Below are positions 8,719-18,838 of a stretch of DNA of 64,000 bases, in pieces. The notes below the pieces were generated by a model, which was not told the DNA's origin, did no database searches, and saw nothing but the letters and a program-made list of their open reading frames with translations. Position 1 is the stretch's first letter. Every line of letters starts with the position of its first letter. Where the stretch lies: positions 310,001 through 374,000 of the forward strand of contig NZ_CP060711.1 of the NCBI RefSeq assembly GCF_014395425.1, given 5' to 3'. This DNA is from Thermomonas brevis (lineage in GTDB: Bacteria > Pseudomonadota > Gammaproteobacteria > Xanthomonadales > Xanthomonadaceae). A program made the position numbers and the translations under genes.

Positions 8719-8735
8719 ATACCCCCATAGGGTAT
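8719..8735. promoter_or_regulatory. RcnR/CsoR-type operator
   Basis: ATACCCCCATAGGGTAT is a perfect 6-bp inverted repeat with a 5-bp centre and C/G tracts, the layout used by RcnR/CsoR-family repressors. It lies in the 50-bp gap between the efflux gene and the repressor gene and can control both. Confidence 0.75.
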
Positions 8736-8748
8736 ATGGTCTTCCCCC

Positions 8749-9021
8749 ATGGCGCACGTCATTCGGGACAAGAAGAAGCTGCTTGCGCGCGTGCGCCGGA
8801 TCGCCGGCCAGGTGGCCGCGCTGGAAAAAGCGCTCGACGCGGAAACGGAATGCACCGACATCCTGGTGCAGGCCGCCGCCGCCAAGGGCGCGATGCACGC
8901 GCTGATGATGGAAGTGATGTCCGGCCATCTCGCCGAGCACGTGGCCGGTGAATCCGATGAAGCGAAACGGCAGGCGGAGGCCCGTAGGCTCATCGACCTA
9001 CTGCGCGGCTACGCGCGCTGA
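8749..9021 (+). CDS. Metal-sensing repressor, RcnR/CsoR/FrmR family
   Basis: 90 residues, all-helical family. It starts MAHVIRDKKKLLARVRRIAG, the conserved DNA-contact helix, and contains ECTDILVQAAAAKGAMHALM with the conserved Cys35 and His60-region ligands. Members release DNA upon binding Ni, Co, Cu or aldehydes. The divergent CDF pump and shared G-tract operator point to Ni/Co sensing (DmeR-like), though a formaldehyde sensor cannot be excluded from the sequence alone. Confidence 0.88.
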   Translation: MAHVIRDKKKLLARVRRIAGQVAALEKALDAETECTDILVQAAAAKGAMHALMMEVMSGHLAEHVAGESDEAKRQAEARRLIDLLRGYAR

Positions 9022-9201
9022 GCATCGGCCGCGAAACCGGTTCGGCATGCGACAATGGCCGCCGCAGGAGCGCAGCTCAACGGCTCACGGCGCCGGTCTT
9101 GCTCGCTCAAGCGGGATGCCGAAGCGAAAGGCGGCGTACCCGCTGGCCGATGCGAGGCGCGGGATGCGCCGGCCAAGCGGCGCATGACAATCAGCAATTA
9201 C

Positions 9202-9291
9202 GGAAGCGTGGCCGAGCGGTTTAAGGCACCGGTCTTGAAAACCGGCGATGGGTCAAACCATCCGTGAGTTCGAATCTCACCGCTTCCGCCA
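9202..9291 (+). tRNA. serT: tRNA-Ser(UGA)
   Basis: The acceptor GGAAGCG (9202-9208) pairs with CGCTTCC (9281-9287), followed by discriminator G and encoded CCA (9289-9291). The anticodon loop CTTGAAA has anticodon TGA. The long variable arm (CGATGGGTCAAACCATC) and T-arm GTGAGTTCGAATCTCAC confirm a class II serine tRNA. The CCA abuts the stop codon of the oppositely oriented LysR gene with no spacer. Confidence 0.97.
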
Positions 9292-10263
9292 CTACCCCTT
9301 CTTCTTCCCCGCCTGCGCCTTGCGCTTCAGGCATTCCGGATCGCTGCACTCCAGCCGCGCCGCTTCCAGCATCGGCGGCAGCTTCTGCGCCAAGAAGTCG
9401 ATGAACACGCGCACCGCCGGTAGCATGCCGCGACGCGAGGCGAACACGGCATGGGCGATGCCCTGCGGCAGCCGCCACTGCGGCAGCACCACTTCCAGGT
9501 CGCCGCGGCGCACGGCGTCGGCGCAGATGGTTTCCGGCAGCAGGGTGATGCCGATGCCGCCTTCCGCCATGGCCTGCATCATCGGGAAGTCGAAGCCGGT
9601 CACGCGCGGCTGCAGTTCGATCCGGCGCACCTCGCCGTCCGGGCCGTGCAGTTCCCAGCGCTGGCGGGCGTCGTCCTCGTTGACGCTCAGGGTCACGTGG
9701 TCGGCCAGCTCCTCCGGCGTCCGCGGGCGGCCGGCGCGGTCCAGGTAGGCGGGGCTGGCGACCAGCAGTTCCTGGATCTGGCCGAAGCTGCGCATCACCA
9801 GGCTGCCGTCCTCGTCCAGCTTGCTGCGCACGCGGATGGCGACGTCGACGCCTTCGTTGATCACGTCGACCCGGCGATTGCTGACGATCAACTGCACGCG
9901 CACCTTCGGGTACAGCGCCATGAACTCCGGCAGCAGCTTCGGGAACTGGTGCTGCGCCATCGACACCGGCACGCTGACCCGCACGCTGCCGCGCGGTTCG
10001 GCGCTCAGGCGATCCACCGCCTCACGCGCGGCCTGCGCCTCGGCCAGCATCGACTGCGCGTGGCGATGCACGCTGGTGCCGACGTCGGTGACGGCGAAGC
10101 GGCGCGTCGAGCGCTGCAACAGGCGCACGCCCAGTTCGGTTTCCAGCGCGCTGATGCGCCGGCTTAGGCGCGACTTGGGAATGCCCAGCGCGCGCTCGGC
10201 GGCGGCGAATCCGCCGTGGTCCACCACCGCGGCGAAGTAGTAGAGGTCGTTGAGATCCTGCAT
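9292..10263 (-). CDS. LysR-family transcriptional regulator (azoreductase-linked)
   Basis: 323 residues from ATG 10263 (MQDLNDLYYFAAVVDHGGFA); a longer frame upstream overlaps the putative operator. Winged HTH about residues 5-62, then the effector-binding domain. It has an unusual C-terminal tail ending ECLKRKAQAGKKKG with two Cys (CSDPEC). Divergent from the azoreductase gene; a LysR next to an NAD(P)H:quinone/azo reductase is a common pair responding to quinones or electrophiles. Its stop codon directly touches the tRNA-Ser CCA. Confidence 0.9.
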   Translation of the reverse strand: MQDLNDLYYFAAVVDHGGFAAAERALGIPKSRLSRRISALETELGVRLLQRSTRRFAVTDVGTSVHRHAQSMLAEAQAAREAVDRLSAEPRGSVRVSVPVSMAQHQFPKLLPEFMALYPKVRVQLIVSNRRVDVINEGVDVAIRVRSKLDEDGSLVMRSFGQIQELLVASPAYLDRAGRPRTPEELADHVTLSVNEDDARQRWELHGPDGEVRRIELQPRVTGFDFPMMQAMAEGGIGITLLPETICADAVRRGDLEVVLPQWRLPQGIAHAVFASRRGMLPAVRVFIDFLAQKLPPMLEAARLECSDPECLKRKAQAGKKKG

Positions 10264-10271
10264 CGCGATAA

Positions 10272-10285
10272 TTCCGAATATGGAA
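10272..10285. promoter_or_regulatory. LysR-type dyad TTCC-N6-GGAA
   Basis: TTCCGAATATGGAA is a 14-bp palindrome 8 bp from the LysR start, in the 116-bp gap to the azoreductase. A further AT-rich stretch (ATATTCAAGCTTGTTTATT) follows. It is a likely autoregulatory site for the LysR protein. Confidence 0.5.
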
Positions 10286-10379
10286 CGAACAGTGATATTC
10301 AAGCTTGTTTATTGCTGAAATGCAACGACCCATGATGTTCCCAACGCGGCGCTGGCCGCATCCGCACGGGAACACCGCC

Positions 10380-10964
10380 ATGAACATCCTGCATCTCGAC
10401 TCCAGCGTGCTCGGCCAGAACTCGGCCAGCCGCGCCCTGACCGCCGCCATCGTCGCCCGCCTGCTGCGCGATGCGCCGAGCGCCCAGGTAAAGCATCGCG
10501 ACCTTGCCGGCGAGCATGCGCTTCCGCACCTCGACGGCGCCAGCCTGGCCAAGTCCGATCCCACCGAGGCCGCCCGCTCCGCGCGCGCCATGCAGGACTT
10601 CCTGGCCGCCGACGTGGTGGTGCTGGGCGCGCCCATGTACAACTTCGGCATTCCCAGCCAGCTCAAGGCGTGGATCGACCGCGTCGCGGTGGCCGGCAAG
10701 ACCTTCCGCTACACCGCCGAGGGCCCACAGGGTCTGGCCGGCGGCAGGAAGGTGATCGTCGCGGCGACCTATGGCGGCCTGCATCCGGCCGAGAGCGGCC
10801 GCAACTTCGTCGAACCCTATCTGCGCCAGGTGCTCGGTTTCCTTGGCATCGACGACGTGGAATTCGTCAGCGCGGAAGGACTGAACATTTCGCCGGAGCT
10901 GCGCAGCCAGGCGCTGGAAGCCGCGCAGGCGCACATCGACCACGCGCTGCCGCTGGCGGCCTGA
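10380..10964 (+). CDS. azoR: FMN-dependent NADH:quinone/azo reductase
   Basis: 194 residues, flavodoxin fold. MNILHLDSSVLGQNSASRAL is the FMN phosphate loop, PMYNFGIPSQLKAWIDRV the conserved AzoR motif, and YGGLHPAESGRNFVEPYLR the typical C-terminal part. It performs two-electron reduction of quinones or azo compounds with NADH in the cytoplasm, which avoids semiquinone radicals. ATG 10380 gives the full N-terminus. Divergent from its likely LysR regulator and followed by a strong terminator. Confidence 0.92.
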   Translation: MNILHLDSSVLGQNSASRALTAAIVARLLRDAPSAQVKHRDLAGEHALPHLDGASLAKSDPTEAARSARAMQDFLAADVVVLGAPMYNFGIPSQLKAWIDRVAVAGKTFRYTAEGPQGLAGGRKVIVAATYGGLHPAESGRNFVEPYLRQVLGFLGIDDVEFVSAEGLNISPELRSQALEAAQAHIDHALPLAA

Positions 10965-11005
10965 CGGTTCCTTTCGCGTTCCCTCCCTCCCCTGCCGGAA
11001 CGCGA

Positions 11006-11033
11006 CGGGCCCGCATCGCGGGCCCGTTTTTTT
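11006..11033 (+). terminator. Rho-independent terminator after azoR
   Basis: CGGGCCCGC (11006-11014) pairs perfectly with GCGGGCCCG (11018-11026) around a 3-nt loop, followed by seven T. It ends transcription of azoR before the convergent serS. Confidence 0.95.
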
Positions 11034-11054
11034 ACGCGACGATGAAGCTCGGCA

Positions 11055-12365
<1,311 letters not shown>

Positions 12366-12424
12366 TTATCGCCGAGCGGGCGCCCGCTGGCAGGGCATCG
12401 CGCGGGCTGTGCAAGAATGCGGAC

Positions 12425-13069
12425 ATGTCCGCACCCGAACCGCAACGCCCGCAGCGTCCGCCGCTGCTGTCGCCCACCGTGCTGAAGCTGGCCGCACTGG
12501 CCTTTGCCGTCGGCCTGCTGCTGTTCCTGCTGGTCTGGCTCAAGTCCCGCCACGACTACGACTTCTACAAGGCCGACGGCACGCCGGCCGCGCCCGGCCA
12601 GGTCGATGCCCTGCCCGCGCCGCTACCGCCAGACCTGGCCGGCAACGCCAGCGGCCTGCGCGTGGTCGGCAAGGACAGCGCCAGCGACGTGGCCGCCGCG
12701 CCCACCGGCGACCAGCCGAGGCTTCTGGAAGCGCCCGTGCGCCCCGTCGCACCGCCGCCTCCGGCGTCGCAGCCCGCACCCACCGACAGCGACCGCGCCA
12801 TTCCGCAGCCGCTCAATTCGCCCGCGCCGCGCTATCCGCAGGAAGCCCTGCGCATGGGCGCCGGCGGCACGGTCCGGGTGCGGGTGATGGTGGCGGCCGA
12901 CGGCAGCGTGGACAGGCTCGAACTGGCGGAAGGCAGCGGCAACCGCTACCTCGACCGCGCCGCGCTGGAAGCCGTACGCCGCTGGCGCTTCCAGCCGGCC
13001 ACGCGCGGCGGCCAGCCGACCGCCGCCGAGGTGGTGGTGCCGATCACGTTCAACCTGGGCGGGAACTGA
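12425..13069 (+). CDS. TonB-family energy transducer
   Basis: 214 residues. One membrane span near residues 20-40 (LKLAALAFAVGLLLFLLVW), a periplasmic Pro-rich stretch (PVAPPPPASQPAPT), and a C-terminal TonB domain (APRYPQEALRMGAGGTVRVR to YLDRAALEAVRRWRFQPA). It should couple the proton motive force to outer-membrane receptors. exbB and exbD are not beside it. A TonB-dependent receptor lies at 57.8 kb, but a direct partnership is not shown. Confidence 0.88.
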   Translation: MSAPEPQRPQRPPLLSPTVLKLAALAFAVGLLLFLLVWLKSRHDYDFYKADGTPAAPGQVDALPAPLPPDLAGNASGLRVVGKDSASDVAAAPTGDQPRLLEAPVRPVAPPPPASQPAPTDSDRAIPQPLNSPAPRYPQEALRMGAGGTVRVRVMVAADGSVDRLELAEGSGNRYLDRAALEAVRRWRFQPATRGGQPTAAEVVVPITFNLGGN

Positions 13070-13075
13070 GCGCAA

Positions 13076-13112
13076 ACGCCGAGCGATCATCGCCCGGCGT
13101 CGCCTTGTTTTC
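13076..13112 (+). terminator. Probable terminator after TonB-like gene
   Basis: ACGCCG (13076-13081) and CGGCGT (13095-13100) enclose a GCGAT/ATCGC inner stem, followed by a T-rich GCCTTGTTTT. It is 6 bp past the stop. The T tract is interrupted. Confidence 0.45.
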
Positions 13113-13115
13113 GCC

Positions 13116-13143
13116 CGTCATTCCCGCCGTCGCGGGAATGACG
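13116..13143. repeat. Single palindromic repeat (REP-like), copy 2
   Basis: CGTCATTCCCGC pairs perfectly with GCGGGAATGACG around CGTC. This is a solitary arm of the CGTCATTCCCGCG family. Lying between the converging TonB-like gene and fumC, it may act as a two-way transcription barrier. Confidence 0.9.
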
Positions 13144-13174
13144 GATTGCGCAGCTTGCCGATGGCCGGGCGCGC

Positions 13175-16102
<2,928 letters not shown>

Positions 16103-16105
16103 GCC

Positions 16106-16993
16106 ATGCGGCTCGTTCTTGCCGTCATCGCCGCCGCGCTGCTGGCCGGCTCCGCCAACGCCCGGCAACCGCGAACGGCGCCGTCCACGCTCGCCCAGGC
16201 CTGCGAAGGCAGGAGCGGATGGAACGACCCGGCGCCGCCCGCGCACGTCTTCGGCAACGTCTATTACGTCGGCACCTGCGGCATCACCTCGCTGCTGGTG
16301 ACGTCCGCGCAGGGTCACGTCCTGCTCGACGGCGCGGCCGGCAAGGCCGGCCCGCTGATCGCCCGGAACATCGAGGTGCTGGGTTTCAAATTGGGGGATG
16401 TGAAATACATCCTCAATTCGCACGAGCATGGCGACCATGCGGGAGGCATCGCGCACCTGCAGCGCGCCACCGGCGCGAGCGTGCTGGCACGCGAACCGGC
16501 GATCGCCACGCTCGAACGCGGCCATGGCGATCGCGGCGATCCGCAGTTCCTGCAGCTGCCGGATTTCCCGCCGGTCGCGCACATCCGCGCCATCGCCGAC
16601 GGCGAAACCGTCAAACTCGGAGCGCTGGCACTGACTGCGCACGCCACGCCCGGCCATGCGCCCGGCGGCACCTCGTGGACGTGGCGAAGCTGCGAAGGCG
16701 CGCGATGCCTGGCGTTCGCCTACGCCGACAGCGTAAGCGCGATTTCCGACAAGCAATACCGCTATGCGGATCACTCCGACTACGTCGCCGCGTTCCGCAA
16801 CAGCCTGGACACGATCGCCGCCCTGCCCTGCGACGTGCTGCTGACGCCGCATCCGAACGGCAGCAACCTGTTCGAGCGCATCGCCGGACGCGCGCCGCTG
16901 GTCGATGCCGATGCGTGCAGTCGATACGCCCAAACGGGCCGGGACGGCCTGGAAGCACGCCTGCATGCCGAACAGGACGGAACCGCTCCATGA
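16106..16993 (+). CDS. Subclass B3 metallo-beta-lactamase
   Basis: 295 residues with an export signal (residues 1-19, cleavage after SANA). All B3 zinc ligands are visible: HEHGDH supplies His116, His118, Asp120 and His121 (standard numbering), TPGHAPGGTSW His196, and LLTPHPNGS His263. Ser221 is in ADSVSAIS. Family members hydrolyse penicillins, cephalosporins and carbapenems in the periplasm. Embedded in an operon: 3 bp after purB and overlapping the next gene by 4 bp, so it looks chromosomal and resident rather than mobile. Actual substrates cannot be read from sequence. Confidence 0.88.
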   Translation: MRLVLAVIAAALLAGSANARQPRTAPSTLAQACEGRSGWNDPAPPAHVFGNVYYVGTCGITSLLVTSAQGHVLLDGAAGKAGPLIARNIEVLGFKLGDVKYILNSHEHGDHAGGIAHLQRATGASVLAREPAIATLERGHGDRGDPQFLQLPDFPPVAHIRAIADGETVKLGALALTAHATPGHAPGGTSWTWRSCEGARCLAFAYADSVSAISDKQYRYADHSDYVAAFRNSLDTIAALPCDVLLTPHPNGSNLFERIAGRAPLVDADACSRYAQTGRDGLEARLHAEQDGTAP

Positions 16994-18177
16994 TCGAAGT
17001 CGATGCCACCTATGGTCCGCATCCGCTCGGCATGCCCCCGGCCGACTTCCTACGCGACTACTGGCAGAAAAAGCCCCTGCTGATCCGCAACGCCTTCCCC
17101 GGCTTCGTCTCGCCGGTCGAACCGGAAGACCTCGCCGGCCTGGCCTGCGAGGACGGCGTGCTGGCGCGGCTGATCGAACACGACAAGCCCAGCGACGCCT
17201 GGCGCGTGCGCCACGGGCCGTTCGCGGAGGACGATTTCCCCGGCCTGCCCGACCACGACTGGACGCTGCTGGTGCAGGACGTGGACAAGTGGGACGCCGA
17301 CATCCGCGCCCTGCTCGCCCGCTTCGATTTCCTGCCGCGCTGGCGGATCGACGATGTGATGATCAGCTTCGCCGCCACCGGCGGATCGGTGGGCGCGCAC
17401 GTCGACCAGTACGACGTGTTCCTGCTGCAGGCGCAGGGGCAGCGCCGCTGGCAGATCGACGCTTCGCCCAACCCGCCGCTCGGCTTCCGCGACGACGTCG
17501 AACTCAAGCTGCTGCGCGAATTTCACCCGACCCACGACTGGGTGCTGAATCCCGGCGACATGCTCTACCTGCCGCCCGGCGTGCCGCACCACGGCGTGGC
17601 CGAAAACGCGTGCCTGACCTTCTCGGTCGGCATGCGCGCGCCCGCCGCGGCGGAACTGCTGGGCGACTACGCCGACACGCTGGCCGCCGATGCGCCGGAC
17701 GAACTGCGCTACGCCGATCCAGACCTGACGCTGCCGAACGACGCCGGCGAAATCGACGACGCGACCATGCAGCGCGTGGAAGCCGCCCTGCACCAGCTGC
17801 GGATGGACGATCCCGACCGCTTCGGCGACTGGTTCGGCGGCTTCATCACCACCTACCGCAGCGCGGTGCTGCCGGCGCCGGACGACAATCCGCCGTCGCG
17901 CGAAGCAATGGAGCGCGCGTTGGCCGAGGGCGCGGCGCTGCTGCGCCATCCGTGGTCGCGCATGGCGTGGCGGCGCCTCAGCCGCGCGGACGGTGGCGGG
18001 CATCTGTACGCCGGTGGCACCGCCCATCCGATGGCGATCGAAGACGCCCGCCGCCTGGCCGCCGCCGACGCCGTCGACGGCGCGCTGTACGCTGCGCTGG
18101 AACCGGCCGGCCGCGACGCCGTGAATGCCCTGCTGGCCGCCGGCCACTACCACCTGGCACGGGAGGACGAGGCATGA
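16990..18177 (+). CDS. roxA: Cupin 2-oxoglutarate oxygenase, ribosomal protein uL16 hydroxylase (RoxA/YcfD)
   Basis: 395 residues, similar to E. coli YcfD. JmjC-type cupin: the iron ligands are HVDQYDVF (H-x-D) and a distal His in PPGVPHHGVAE; PPG and FLLQAQGQRRWQI are typical. Members use Fe(II), oxygen and 2-oxoglutarate to hydroxylate an Arg of ribosomal protein uL16. The C-terminal winged-helix part follows residue 290. Start ATG overlaps the beta-lactamase stop (ATGA), and its stop overlaps the next start, so translation is coupled. Confidence 0.9.
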   Translation: MIEVDATYGPHPLGMPPADFLRDYWQKKPLLIRNAFPGFVSPVEPEDLAGLACEDGVLARLIEHDKPSDAWRVRHGPFAEDDFPGLPDHDWTLLVQDVDKWDADIRALLARFDFLPRWRIDDVMISFAATGGSVGAHVDQYDVFLLQAQGQRRWQIDASPNPPLGFRDDVELKLLREFHPTHDWVLNPGDMLYLPPGVPHHGVAENACLTFSVGMRAPAAAELLGDYADTLAADAPDELRYADPDLTLPNDAGEIDDATMQRVEAALHQLRMDDPDRFGDWFGGFITTYRSAVLPAPDDNPPSREAMERALAEGAALLRHPWSRMAWRRLSRADGGGHLYAGGTAHPMAIEDARRLAAADAVDGALYAALEPAGRDAVNALLAAGHYHLAREDEA

Positions 18178-18674
18178 GCACGGACAACGACAGCGCGGGC
18201 CCGGTCCGCATCCTCGACCATCCCTCCGCCATCGACGCCACCGCCCGCATCGTGGCCGGCGCGCGCCGCCGGCTGTGGATCCGCAGCCTGGAGCTGGAAG
18301 CTTGGCTGTTCGATCACCCGGCGGTGCTGGACGCCCTGCGCGGCTTCGCCACCTCCGGCCGCGACGTGCAGGTGCTGGTCCTGCTGCACGACGCCGCCGC
18401 GCCGCAGACCGCGCGCCTGCGCCTGCTCGACCTCGCCCAGCGCCTGCCCAGCGTGTTCCAGTTCCGCGAGGTGGACGACCCGGCCTATCGCGAGAACCGC
18501 GCCGCGCTGGTCGCCAACGATGTCGGCGGTTATTACTTCCGCGCGCAGGGCGACGCGGTCGCGGGCAGCGCCAGTTTCGAGGCGCGCGCGCGGGCGCAGC
18601 AGCTGCAGCAGCGCTTCGAGGAAATCTGGGAGCGTTCCCGTCCGGTGACTGAATACCGGGCGCTGGGCATCTGA
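18174..18674 (+). CDS. Conserved hypothetical, phospholipase D-like fold (DUF7931-type)
   Basis: 166 residues, cytoplasmic, with no signal or membrane span. ILDHPSAIDATARIVAGARR and LWIRSLELEAWLFD resemble the first half of a PLD-like domain, but no HKD catalytic motif is present, so it is probably not an active nuclease. It overlaps roxA by 4 bp (ATGA) and ends the purB operon. I do not know its function; a link to the upstream hydroxylase is suggested by translational coupling only. Confidence 0.75.
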   Translation: MSTDNDSAGPVRILDHPSAIDATARIVAGARRRLWIRSLELEAWLFDHPAVLDALRGFATSGRDVQVLVLLHDAAAPQTARLRLLDLAQRLPSVFQFREVDDPAYRENRAALVANDVGGYYFRAQGDAVAGSASFEARARAQQLQQRFEEIWERSRPVTEYRALGI

Positions 18675-18725
18675 AAACGGCGCGAGCTTGACCTTGGTCG
18701 CATGCACCCCGGCGAGCCCTGCGGC

Positions 18726-18731
18726 TATAAT
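18726..18731 (+). promoter_or_regulatory. Candidate -10 of sucA promoter
   Basis: A perfect TATAAT 108 bp before the sucA start, in an otherwise GC-rich leader. No good -35 lies at 16-18 bp; TTGACC at 18688 is 32 bp away. This leaves a 5' leader of about 100 nt. Confidence 0.55.
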
Positions 18732-18838
18732 TTCAATTCTTTGCTTGCGCCCATTCAGTTTTCGTCCCGCCCCGACCTGAAGCCAGCGCCGGAGCGGGCA
18801 GCCCCTTTCACCCCCACCGATAGGTTGCTTGCCACGCC

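Noticed and set aside
9055..9201. Possible second tRNA or small gene before tRNA-Ser
   Set aside because: AGCTCAACGG resembles a D-arm but no acceptor, anticodon or T-arm pairing follows; open frames here are short and lack a ribosome-binding site.
16106..16993. Beta-lactamase gene as part of a mobile element
   Set aside because: No inverted repeats, integrase or transposase, no base-composition change, and coupling with chromosomal genes on both sides.
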